A stretch of 64,000 bases of DNA from NCBI GenBank assembly GCA_019054805.1, contig JAHQIY010000014.1, positions 310,001 to 374,000 on the forward strand. Direction: 5' to 3'. Under the pieces are notes generated by a model, which searched no databases, had not been told where the DNA came from, and saw only the letters and a list, made by a program, of their open reading frames with translations. A program made the position numbers and the translations under genes. The DNA is from Brachionus manjavacas (Eukaryota; Rotifera; Eurotatoria; Ploima; Brachionidae). This document shows positions 21,936-31,834 of the stretch, in pieces. Every line of letters begins with the position of its first letter. Positions within the stretch are counted from its first letter, which is position 1.

Positions 21936-23152
21936 TCATTCTAAATTTTCTTCAAAGCTGTTTTCACTGGCATTTTGCTGACCAATTTCGTTAAAAGATT
22001 GATCTACTTGAATTGAACATTCAGTTGTAGAACTGTTTGATTCAGATCCGAAGGTATTGTCGTTTTCATTTTCTAAGACAACTAATGGTTTCTTTGATTC
22101 ATTTTCGGTGAGATCTTTTTCATTTGGATCAGATTCGGGAAATCTCTTGGTTTGATTTTTGGTTTTGAAAAAATTTTCAGTCTCATTCTGATCATTTGAG
22201 CGTACATTGACAGGTGACTGGCATAGTGGTAGAAATTCTTTTAAACGACTTACCAAAGCTTCTTCTAAAACTGGAGTTTTAAGGTCTTTTGGGCTAATTT
22301 GGGATATTACTTCATTGAAATTTGTTGGCTGATATCCAGGTGTTTTTGGCATTATATTTTCAAAATTTTCTTTTTGGTCAGCTTCAATTATTGATTGCGT
22401 TTCTTCTTGGTCGATGTAAAGATCATTGTAGTCAATCTTTTTCCTTTCAAGCGATTTAAGCTTTTCGGCAATGGAGCATTTTTTTGTCAAGTTTCCTTTC
22501 TGATGACAATTTTCGCATAGTGTTTCTTTGACAGGGCATTTAGCTAAGTTGTGTCCTTCATCATCACAAAAATAGCATTTCTGCTTTTGTCCAACAATTG
22601 ACACAAGTTACTTTAAACCATACATTATTTTGGGGCCTGACAAGCTTCCAATTATATTCTCAACTTCTTTTGGGAATGATATTCTCACTCTTATGACATC
22701 ATTTTTCCTCTCGGGTCTATCTTTATATTTTTCTTCAGTAATGTGTTCAATATTGAGTCCATCAATTCGAAAAGCATTAAAGAAGGTTTCAAGTCTATGA
22801 TTCTTGAAATCAGAGGGCAAGAAGTGAAAACGAAAAGTACAATAACTTCTGAGATCCGGGACTTTATTTGCATCTTCAAGTCTGAAAATGGTTCCATTGA
22901 TATTGATGTCACGATCGAAAATTTTGGCAACATTAAAGCAGCATTAAACTCTATTATCCAAACTTTGTTTGAAAAGAAATTGTAGATACTTGTGATCGCA
23001 TCATTTTCCACTTGGTTCAGGACGACATCTAGTGCACTAAATAAGACTTTATGGCTAATCGGTTTGTCTAACCTCTTCAAGTTTAGCTTGACCGAATTTT
23101 TAAATATCCACCGTCGGTTTTGGTTTGTTTTGTTGAGCGACATTGCCAACAC
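21936..23152 (-). pseudogene. Retrotransposon ORF1 (gag-like, CCHC zinc knuckles), broken
   Basis: The frame at 22604-21936 starts with zinc knuckles: CYFCDDEGHNLAKC is a canonical C-x2-C-x4-H-x4-C, and CENCHQKGNLTKKC has Asn in place of His. An acidic Ser/Asn-rich tail follows. Upstream minus-strand frames at 23152-22800 and 22820-22608 continue the same protein through at least two frameshifts. This is the nucleic-acid-binding chaperone of jockey-type elements. Confidence 0.65.
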
Positions 23153-23480
23153 ACAACTTTCAACGGTTTTTTAAATCACGTGATGACGCTATTAATTAAA
23201 TTTTGTTTTTTTAAATTTGCTAAGCCAAACGACAATTTTTCAAAAATTTGAATCTTCACACAATACGTTATTTAAATAATTGGATTGCTTACAATGTTCT
23301 TTGATTTCACTTCTCCTATTTGTCTAGTATACGACTATTAACTAATTTTCAAATTACAGCGGTTCTAATAAAAACGTAACGCTAAAAAAGCCGCGACCAA
23401 ACAACGGCCAGCGCGGCCATCCGTCCCGGCCTGATTGTGGCTCCGAACCGGCCGACCTAAGCGTCCTTGCCGGCATACCC

Positions 23481-24060
23481 TAGCCAAACTCTATCAAAAG
23501 CTTTAGAAATGTCAAAATAGAGACAGCAGATTTATTAAAAGACTTTAAAACTTTTTGAAAAAGAAAATAACGATTATCTGCAGCGCGTCTATGTTTTCTA
23601 AATCCTGATTGCTCTTGAATAAGTAATTTGCTGTTCTCAAAAAAATTATAAATTCTAGTGAAGATGATACGTTCAAGTAACTTGCGACACACAGTTATTA
23701 GGCTTTTGAGAGTAACAGTTATTTGGTAGAAAATGTCTTAGGTATCTTAGTTATATTTGCTATTTTCCAAGAATTTTGGACTTGACCTAGTTCCAAACTC
23801 GTGTTAAAGAGTAAACTAATTTCAAATAAAGTCTCTCTAGGTAATTTTTTTAATATTAGGTTGTAGATATGATCAAGACAAGAACCCGCTAGTTCTTTTA
23901 TTTTTTTAAGGTATTAATAATTTCTAATAGAATAATAGGCTCGTTTAAATTATTTGTACCTTATATTTTAAGAAATCTCTTATTTTCTGTGATACTTCAC
24001 AGTTATCGTCAGATTCAACAAAATCAAGATGATGACTTTTTATTATATTATTTATACTAT
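23481..24060 (-). mobile_element. Older reverse transcriptase fragment of a related retrotransposon
   Basis: The minus-strand reading at 23692-23480 gives CRKLLERIIFTRIYNFFENS, then QEQSGFRKHR, the fingers region of a non-LTR RT, and continues degraded to about 24060. It ends exactly where the GC-rich 5' end of the 19085-23478 element begins. Confidence 0.6.
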
Positions 24061-24074
24061 TTCTATTTTACTTA

Positions 24075-24155
24075 ATTTTGTTTTTATTTTATATTTTGTC
24101 CTGAAGGAGCTCTAGTTCGGTACAGAAAACAAATAAATAAATAAATAATAAATTC
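24075..24155 (+). mobile_element. Solo 3' terminus of the jockey-like family, plus orientation
   Basis: Carries tgaaggagctctagttcgg, then tacagaaaac and an (AAAT)n tail, the same terminal signature as on the minus strand at 19090-19135, 18025-18050 and 32050-32080. Confidence 0.65.
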
Positions 24156-24184
24156 ATACGAAGATCTGTAAGACCTAAGATTTC

Positions 24185-24840
24185 AATTGAGAAAAATGGT
24201 TGTCAATAAGTCCATTTGGTAAAAATAGAACTTCACCATCACGCATCCTTGCACATAACTGCAACTTGTCAAATGGCCAAAAAGCATCGGATTCTCTAGT
24301 AAGACGAAGATTATTAGGTAGAAAACTCGAATGGAAATATGTGGTTCGAAAACCAATGTTTACACATTCTCAAACAAAAGCTAGTAAAATTTTCTGTCTG
24401 AATGTTAAATCATGAAGCAAAGCTAGACGGAGACAAATAAAGTTAGGTGACGAAATCAACATTGAAGGAGATCACAGAAAAACCGAATTTAGATAAGAAG
24501 GAAATGTTAAGGATTTTTTTCTTTATTTGATGTAAGGCTTAATTCTCACAGATATGCTGATATTATTAGAAAAACTTACCCTTATCAATGGAAAAACTTA
24601 GAGAATATGAAGCCTTCAAATTTCAACAAGAAAATTTCCTTTGTCATCGAGCCAGATAAGTGAAGGAATGATTCCAAGAGGGAAAATTGAAGTCTTATCT
24701 TGGCAGGAAACAGCCTTGATCTAATTACATTAAAAATTTATGAATAAAGAGTTTGCCATACAAGAGTCAAGGTTATTGGTAAACTAAAAAAAAATTTTCT
24801 CAAGTATGCTTTCTAATGTACCAAATGCTAAGAAGGATTA
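24185..24840 (+). mobile_element. Tc1/mariner-like transposase relic
   Basis: Broken plus-strand reading. At 24260-24400 SDSLVRRRLLGRKLEWKYVV, then RKPMFTHSQ, resembles the Tc1/mariner linker between the DNA-binding and catalytic parts. At about 24670-24760 a degraded SWQETALDLITLKIYE recalls the family's PGNSPDLNPIENLW block. Stops and shifts are frequent and no TIR was found. Confidence 0.4.
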
Positions 24841-24900
24841 ATAAAAGATATTTTCCTTTTTCGTTCCTTGAGGCGCATAAGGGTCATGGATAGAAACAAT

Positions 24901-25050
24901 AATTTGCTTTGGAAACATAGAAATCTTCATCATTTCATTTATGTAATCATTAGTTAGCTGACAATTTAGTCTAATTACATCATCATGAGTTGTGTTTTTG
25001 ACTTTGACAAGCAACTTGTACAAAGGAGCTAGGGAAGTGCCAAGAACTTG
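24901..25050 (-). pseudogene. Fragment of the TANGO6 3' coding end
   Basis: 150 bases match 10240-10389 of the intact gene with only a few substitutions. They encode the segment equivalent to residues about 872-921 (VLGTSLAPLYKLLVKV ... NEMMKISMFPKQI). Flanks on both sides are unrelated, and the copy has neither start nor normal end. It lies about 630 bp before ENaC copy C. Confidence 0.85.
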
Positions 25051-25682
25051 TTGAAAATGTTTTTTTTTAAATTAAAGCTGTTTACATTCAAATATGATGC
25101 TTAAAACTTAAATGATGTAAACAATTTTTTTAGAAAAATTCAATTTATTTGCTTTTTAGCATAAAATTTTGAATAATGTTTAATAAAATATTGTTTTATC
25201 ATAATTAACAAAAAAATCTTAATGCTCAATTGCTAAAAATTGATTCAAAATATTTTAGTAAAAACTTAAGGAATAAGGGAAATTAATCGGACCAATGTCA
25301 AAAGCAATCAATGAGTAAAAATGTTTGATACATATATTTGTCAAACAAGTCAAAATTTAATTAAAAAAAACTGATCGACTTTTACACAAAAAAAACATTC
25401 AATTCAAAAAAAATATTCTTACTTGTTATAAAAACTCAATTTAAGAAAAAAGTTAAAAATCAATGATTTATTATTTTTAAAATAAAATTTTAGCTAATTA
25501 AGTCTAATTAAAAATTTAAGAAATAAAAAATTTCAAAAAAAAAGAAAACATTTATTAAATTCTTATTAATGCGAAAATCTTTCGATTTTAGTATAAAGTG
25601 AAAAATATTAGATGAAAAACTGATTAAGATTAAAATATAAAAAATAATCATTGATGAATTAAGTTTATTTTTTCTAATCTTA
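25051..25682. other. Upstream region of ENaC copy C
   Basis: No gene. Short matches to the region before ENaC copy B (ctgatcgactttt against ttgatcgactttt, and attaaattcttattaat against attaaatttttattaat) suggest common descent of the two upstream regions. Confidence 0.4.
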
Positions 25683-27128
25683 ATGAAGAAAATTATTACA
25701 ACAAAAATTAATTTAAAACAAATGCTTTTAAACGGACTGGAATCATCAACAGCACATGGAATCCCAAATATCTTTCGTAATAAAAAAGTGTTTTTTAAAA
25801 TATTCTGGTTATTAAGTGTATTAGGCTCAACAGGATATTGTATATTCAACTTAACACTGACTATAGATGATTTTTTGGATTATAAAGTAAGCATTAAGAT
25901 AACAAATGAGAGAATGGCATCCATCCAATTTCCAACAGTGTCTTTTTGTAACAAAAACCCATTAAATCTTCAAAAAAACCAATCCAAAACTCTTTATTAT
26001 TTGGACCTAATTGGTATTTTAAAAAAAGAGGCTTTAAATTTGGCTAAGATGTATAACAATACCTTTTCTTTAATGAAAGAGATCAAATATATAATTTCAA
26101 AATATACAATAAATGACTTATCTGACTACAGCTTTGACTTGAATGAAATGCTGATAAATTGTGAACTGAATGGAATTACATGCAACACAAATGATTTTGA
26201 ACACTTCACATTGCCAGAGTTTGGTAATTGCTACAAATATAATTCGGGCAAAAATATTCTCGGCAATAAAATTAGGATACAAAATTCGTCAATACCCGGC
26301 AAACAAAATGGCCTAAGATTGGAGCTATTTACTGGTTCTTTAGACAAAGATTTGGACTTGATTAGATCTAGTGGCATTCATTTGTTTATACACAACCATT
26401 CAACAGTTATTTTCAGTGAATATGACTCAATTAATTTACCAAATGGATTCGAGACTGATATTGTGGTAAGTCAAGAGCATTCTTTCAAATTATCCAAGCC
26501 TCACAGCAATTGTATCAAAGACCCAACATCATTAGACTCCTTCCAATCTGACCTTTACAGAAAATCAATTGAATTGTTTGGAAGATACCAACAAAAAACT
26601 TGTTTGATAATGTGTTATCATCATTACATTAAAGACACTTTTGGATGTTACTATCCCGGTGCAATTGGGGCTAGTTCAGACGCCTTGTGTGATTATCAAG
26701 TTTTTTTGCTGGCAACAAATGCCTACAAAAATTTCAGCAATTCAGGGCAATCATCCAAATGTTTCGACATGTGTCCAAACGAATGTGAAATAGTCAGATT
26801 CAATTTCAAGATTTCCCAAGCAAGTTTTCCAACACCTTTTTATTCTGAATTGATGATTGAAAACCACAAATATTATCCAAACGAAGCAAGAAATTTTTCA
26901 AGTTATGAAATGGTCAAAGAAAGCGTTCTCGCAGTGAATATCTATCATGATGATATTTCGTTGACTCTAGTCCAGGAAACTCCAGCAATGAATGTAAATC
27001 AATTGATTGGTAGCATTGGTGGAATTTTGGGTATTTGTGTTGGAATGAGCATTCTTAGTTTTGTGGAAATATTTGACATTTTACTTAAAATAACTATTTA
27101 CATTTTCACTAGAAACATGAATTTCTAA
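25683..27128 (+). CDS. DEG/ENaC-family sodium channel, copy C
   Basis: 481 residues, single exon. It has the STAHGI motif before TM1, FPTVSFCNKNP after TM1, Cys-rich extracellular segments (CLIMCYHHYI, CFDMCPNECEI) and TM2 with SIGGILGICVGMSILSFVEIF, including the GMS filter. Bases 25898-27117 are nearly identical to 39228-40447 of copy D, while the first 72 or so codons and the last few differ clearly. Compared with copies A/B the extracellular domain is only moderately similar, except for two blocks of near identity. The expected role is a trimeric Na+ channel at the plasma membrane; the gating stimulus is unknown. Confidence 0.92.
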   Translation: MKKIITTKINLKQMLLNGLESSTAHGIPNIFRNKKVFFKIFWLLSVLGSTGYCIFNLTLTIDDFLDYKVSIKITNERMASIQFPTVSFCNKNPLNLQKNQSKTLYYLDLIGILKKEALNLAKMYNNTFSLMKEIKYIISKYTINDLSDYSFDLNEMLINCELNGITCNTNDFEHFTLPEFGNCYKYNSGKNILGNKIRIQNSSIPGKQNGLRLELFTGSLDKDLDLIRSSGIHLFIHNHSTVIFSEYDSINLPNGFETDIVVSQEHSFKLSKPHSNCIKDPTSLDSFQSDLYRKSIELFGRYQQKTCLIMCYHHYIKDTFGCYYPGAIGASSDALCDYQVFLLATNAYKNFSNSGQSSKCFDMCPNECEIVRFNFKISQASFPTPFYSELMIENHKYYPNEARNFSSYEMVKESVLAVNIYHDDISLTLVQETPAMNVNQLIGSIGGILGICVGMSILSFVEIFDILLKITIYIFTRNMNF

Positions 27129-28639
27129 GTTTTTAACAGTTTTTTTATTTCATAGATACATTCGACTGTCTGGTCAACTCATCGCACATTTTATGCACAA
27201 ATAATAATTGCCCATATTTCAAATTTCAAAAAAAAAACATTTTTTAAATATGACCAGATAAAGTTATGAATTTTGGATTAGTAAACAAAAAAATTTTAAA
27301 TTGAAAAATTTTTTATTCTGCAAAATCAGGATCAGCTGATAAAAACTTTGTATCACCCAAATTTGGTCTCTGAAATATCTGATCAATTTAATTTTAAAAA
27401 TTTGCTTGTACATAGAAAAAAAATTATTTCAATTTTAAATTTATTTTTTTTGTTTTTTTCTTCAAAATTCCAATGCTAGCAAAAACAGATCCCAAATATT
27501 TTCAGTGATTCTTTTAATAAAATATGATTTTTCCTTAAAAAAACACAACATGAAAAAATAACTGCACTTTTTTGACAAATCCATTCTTCCATCTAAAAGT
27601 TTTTTTGAAGATTTAATGGGTTTTTGTTACAAAAAGACACTGTTGGAAATTGAATGGATGCCATTCTCTCATATGTTAATTATAATGGTTTCTGTTATCT
27701 CGGTCAAGCCAATCTTGGTCACTAAACAGCTATAATTAATTGTCATTAAGAACTTTCATTCAATGAAAAAATGCAATTTATACATTTTGAAATTATTTTT
27801 CAATCAATTATTTTAAATTTATTAAATTAATTCATCAAACCCTTTTATGTTTTTAAATATTTTTTCAAGAAAATTTTTGTAATAAAAGATAGAGCTGATA
27901 AACAAAAAAGCTAATTACCATAAATAAAAAGAAAATGCCACTGGTTTTAATTTTGTGTGATTTTTGTTTTATTTTTATCAAAGGGCTAGGTATTTTCAAG
28001 GCTCAATATGGTGAGAGTCATTTATCTTTGATAATCAAATACTTGCCTCGGCATCTTTCAATTTATTTTTCGACATTTTATGCCGGATAATTTCTTTTTT
28101 AAATTTTACGTAATTTTTTTAATTGTATTATAGGCTAGAAGTGAATGTTTAAATTGAAATTCATTTTAATGCAAAAAGTTCTTTTTGGTAGATATTTTGA
28201 AATAGGTTTTTTAGAAAATTATTAAAAATGAAAACAAAAAATTTGATTGAAATAATTTTATTTAAGTTCTTTTTAGAACAAATTTTAAAAGTATTTACTT
28301 CTTCTATTTTAATTTTTCATTGTAATTCTATTTAAATTGTAATTGTATTTGATTTGTAATGGTATTTAAACTGTAATCTTTTATTATGTAATTCTATTTC
28401 TGTATTCTTGCATATTTTTCCTTTGTAAAATTCCTGTACATAATACTTACTTAATTCTACACAATACTTTCTTAGATTAAATTAAACAATGACTCTTACT
28501 GAACTAAAAAAAAAAAATAATGTATTTGTCTGTTATTTTCCATCTTTTCTGCGCAATTTCGGCTACCATAGATGTCCTCCTAGTAGGTCATCTCCGCAAG
28601 CTTGCTTTCTGTAGCTTATTATTATTATTATTATTAATA
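27129..28639. other. Intergenic region with a degenerate repeat
   Basis: No gene supported. At about 28310-28500 a degenerate TGTAATT-plus-TATTT motif recurs several times and runs into a 12-13 A tract, which resembles the 3' UTR and poly-A of a retrotransposon in plus orientation. The rest is plain AT-rich sequence. Confidence 0.4.
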
Positions 28640-28970
28640 TTATTTACAAGGTAATAATAATATAATCGAAACCTCTAAGGCTTCGTAAGCTTGTCATGTC
28701 CTCTTCTGTCTCTCTTTCCAATTGCTTCCATTCATCGCTAGGACCCTTAACTCTTCATCTGTGAGTTTTTCTAAACAGCAATCATCTTAACTATATGAAA
28801 TTTTTATGAGAGCTTTTTTGGCGCCTCTTCTTTCCTGACTATGTCGTGATTCTGGCTAGTATAGTTCAAATATTCTAGATGATTATTCGTTGCTTACCAT
28901 GAGTAATGCGTAGCCAAGCTTTTCTAGTTGCCGTGAAGGGAGCATTCGACGATAGCACTCAGTTTTAAGG
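28640..28970 (-). mobile_element. RTE-like retrotransposon 3' fragment
   Basis: Minus-strand frames read EKLTDEELRVLAMNGSNWKE and, further upstream, RRGAKKALIKISYS, resembling the C-terminal tail of RTE-type polyproteins. On the 3' side lies a TTA/ATT microsatellite (28618-28636). Frameshifts are present. Confidence 0.4.
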
Positions 28971-28975
28971 CTGTA

Positions 28976-29660
28976 AAATGTGATCAGATGTTCACATATT
29001 TTGTGATCAGTGGTATCATGCGGACTTGGTGAACATTACTGATCATCGAATCGTTGATCACATAACTTGTGATCCAAAATTCGACAAAAATTTAATAACA
29101 AATTTTGTTGTGATCAAATTTAATGTTTTGTTATTATATTATTTAATTTTTTATTTTATTTTATGATTTTATTTTTAATTATAATTGAAAGATTAAAAAA
29201 AATTGAAAATTACTAAAATTGATAATTTTTTTAAAGTCTTTGAAAAATTTTGATTTATTTTTATATTTTTTTGAAATATATAACTTTACATCCTTTTCAT
29301 TCTTCATAAATTCATTCCCTAACAATTTTTCTTTTAAGCAAACTAGTTCATTATAAAATTAGCAAAAATCTCGAATTGTGAAAAAAACTTAGCTTCGTCA
29401 TCATTTTCCTGGTTTTAAAATTTTAAAATTTTTTCAAAATACATATTTAATATTATTTAATAAAAAAGCATGAAGTTTTAAAAAGTTAAATTTTTTTCTT
29501 TTTTTTCATGTTCATGATCATCAATTTACACTTCAACTTCAACTTTAAGAAGCTTTATTGGAAAATCAAAATTCACGTGTCATGAAAAAATTTTTGTGAA
29601 ATTGAAATTACATATGCGATCATTTTTGATACAAGTTATGTGATTAGATACTATGAAAAA
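28976..29660. repeat. TGTGATCA-rich region with inverted copies
   Basis: The words TGTGATCA and TGATCACA recur at about 28978-29076. One stretch (tgatcacataacttgtgatcc) has an imperfect inverted partner at about 29632-29656 (ttgatacaagttatgtgatta). It could be a decayed MITE; borders are uncertain. Confidence 0.35.
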
Positions 29661-29981
29661 TATCGAATTAATAAATGAATAATTACCTCTCGGATCTTTA
29701 CGGCACAAGAAAAAATGATAATAAAATAAAAATTAAAAAATTTTTTTAATAAAAAATAATTTTGATATCAAGTAGAATAGATTAACTAAAAAGATATTGA
29801 AAAAAATAATTGGAATAATACCAAATTTCGTTTTAAACACCGATTTTGGTATATTCTACCCATAATTTAATTTTAATTTGCAATTAAGATTTATTAAATT
29901 AAAAATTCTTAAATTTTTCATATATATTTATTTTTGAACACATGGTGGATTTATTTTTTCAAAAATAAAAAATTTTCAATA

Positions 29982-30929
29982 ATGGTTGCAATGGAAAATA
30001 CTGATTCTCTTGAACAAGCTGCATCTGTATCTATTCAAGATATTGGAAACCTGGTTCAGTTCGATCCAAGACCTATCGATTCATCAGAATTCAAAAAAGA
30101 TCCTGATTCATTTTTAAAGCAAGCTTGTACAATTGGAACTCAATTGCTGATAAATAACCTTTTTCAACTTCCGGTAGAGAAGATCGACGATGTGGTTATT
30201 GCCAAATTACCTGCGCCAAGCACCAATCTTCCAAGAGAGAAGCCAGTTCCAAAAGAAAAACCACTCACCAAATGGGAACAATACGCCAAACTCAAAGGCA
30301 TCAAGAACAAGAAGAAACAAAGAAAAGTTTGGGATGAAGCTAGCAAGACATGGAAGCCAACTTGGGGCTATAAGCGCATTAATGACACAACTAAAGATTG
30401 GTTAATTGAAATTAAAAAGAATGAAGATCCTAATCAAGACTTTTTTTCGAAACGAACTCAAGAACGCAATGAACGCGTTTCCAAAAATGAACTTCAGCGT
30501 TTGAGAAATATAGCCAGAAGTTCTAAGAAAAAAGTTCCAGGCGTTGGCGCAACGCCTAGTGTTTTGTCCGAAAATCCAGATAAATTAAACTTGAAAAAAG
30601 CGCTGAACATTGCCAAAAAAGCCGATGCATCTATGTCAAAATTTAGCCGAAAACTCGAAAATGAAGACAAAGTTACTAAAGGCTTGGGCAAAAAGAGAAA
30701 ATTTGAGTCTAATTATGGTGATATCAAAAATGAAAAAGATAAACAATTGAAATTATTCGAAAAATTAACTTCGACTAAGGACAAATCTTCGAAAGACAAG
30801 CTAAATATTGAAAAGGCTACAAACAAGTTCATTCAATCAGAAAATGCTGAAAAAAGCAGTGGAAAGAAAAAACTAGCTAAACGATCCAAAATGGGTGGTA
30901 AAAATAAAAAATTTGGCAAAAAAAAATAG
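29982..30929 (+). CDS. RRS1: Ribosome biogenesis regulatory protein RRS1 homologue
   Basis: 315 residues from the ATG at 29982, single exon. The conserved RRS1 core spans residues about 20-170: LVQFDPRPID near the start, then LPREKPVPKEKPLTKWEQYA, and the block KQRKVWDEASKTWKPTWGYK. The C-terminal half is Lys-rich and ends in a run of basic residues (KRSKMGGKNKKFGKKK), a nucleolar-type tail. RRS1 with RPF2 brings 5S rRNP (5S rRNA, uL18, uL5) into pre-60S particles in the nucleolus. Length fits metazoan RRS1 (about 365 in human; shorter here). No regulatory sequence is evident. Confidence 0.93.
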   Translation: MVAMENTDSLEQAASVSIQDIGNLVQFDPRPIDSSEFKKDPDSFLKQACTIGTQLLINNLFQLPVEKIDDVVIAKLPAPSTNLPREKPVPKEKPLTKWEQYAKLKGIKNKKKQRKVWDEASKTWKPTWGYKRINDTTKDWLIEIKKNEDPNQDFFSKRTQERNERVSKNELQRLRNIARSSKKKVPGVGATPSVLSENPDKLNLKKALNIAKKADASMSKFSRKLENEDKVTKGLGKKRKFESNYGDIKNEKDKQLKLFEKLTSTKDKSSKDKLNIEKATNKFIQSENAEKSSGKKKLAKRSKMGGKNKKFGKKK

Positions 30930-31301
30930 AAAAGTATTTTTTGTATATTTAGAAAAAAATAAATATTAAATTTTCTTCATTTTTTTTAAAGTTTTTATCA
31001 CCTTTCTCATAAAAAAAAATTTAACTAGAGGCAGAACAATTTTTATTGTAATTGAAAAAAAAAATTGTCTTTATTTAATTAGTTTTAAACTTGGAATTAA
31101 TTATTAAATTTGAGATTTAATTTATTAGAATATAATTAATATTTTTTTTATTTAAATTTTATTATTTCAATCTTTAAACATATTAGAAAAAAAAGAATTA
31201 AGTTTTAAATTTAATTTAATTTTTATTTTAATATTTTTTTATTATCTAAAGTCAATAATTGATATAAACACTAAATTTTGTTCAATCTGATTTGTTATGA
31301 T
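30930..31301. other. Intergenic region between convergent genes
   Basis: AT-rich 3' flanks of RRS1 and of the minus-strand TSPO gene; an aataaa motif at 30959-30964 could serve as the RRS1 polyadenylation signal. Confidence 0.45.
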
Positions 31302-31834
31302 TTATTGTTGCTTTTTACTATTACGTCTCCAAACATTGAAGGTAATGGCAGAGGCAAAAGAAACCCAGGCCAAATATGGTAGGAGAAGATAGGCTGCTGT
31401 CTTGTTAATTGGGTAAAATGCATAAATACATGCAGCAATATTTGCAGTCAAAAGACTTATCTCAATTGTTGAAAGTCCTAATTTATGGTAGTGAAAAAAT
31501 AAAGGGGTCCAAGCCCAATTAAGCGCCAATTGACTTCCATATAAACCTAGAGCTAATTTGCGGCTATCGCCTACTCCATCTTTGAAAATCAAGTAGGAAG
31601 CGTAACCCATTGAAGTATACAAAGTTGTCCATACTGGGGCAAAGTACCAATTTGGTGGACGCCATGATGGTTTGTCCAAAGACTTAGTCGAAAAAAAATT
31701 AATTTAGATTCTAAATAATTTTTAATCTGTTTTACCTCATACCAAGTCTTGACATTTTTTCTGGTAAAATAACTACCAGCAATACCTCCTATATTGGGTA
31801 AAACCGATAAGCCAACAGCTTGAAGAATCGACAT
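31302..31834 (-). CDS. TSPO: Translocator protein TSPO, paralogue 1
   Basis: Two exons, 31736-31834 and 31302-31682, separated by a 53-bp GT...AG intron in phase 0; 159 residues, normal for the family. Hallmarks: [17 protein letters not shown] in the first helix, [20 protein letters not shown] (the family's W-x-P-P-x-W ... VW motif), [11 protein letters not shown], and [19 protein letters not shown] near the C-terminal cholesterol-recognition region. Five transmembrane helices are expected in the outer mitochondrial membrane, binding cholesterol and porphyrins. A second copy with the same exon structure lies at 41731-42267. Confidence 0.93.

Larger units (their letters stand above)
19085..23478 (-). 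mobile_element. Decayed near-full-length jockey-like non-LTR retrotransposon
   Basis: On the minus strand: a GC-rich 5' region (about 23385-23478), ORF1 with zinc knuckles, ORF2 with AP-endonuclease and reverse transcriptase, and a 3' end ctgaaggagctcttgctcgg... followed by AAAT repeats at about 19090-19106. About 4.4 kb in total. Several frameshifts and stops interrupt both ORFs, so it is dead. It abuts an RT fragment of a related element at 23481, which suggests insertion into an older copy. Confidence 0.8.

Noticed and set aside
22743-23174. Plus-strand open frames at 22743-22985 and 22992-23174
   Set aside because: They are antisense to the retrotransposon ORF1 and have no recognisable motif.
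30164-30691. Minus-strand frames inside RRS1
   Set aside because: They are shadows of the strongly conserved RRS1 coding strand.
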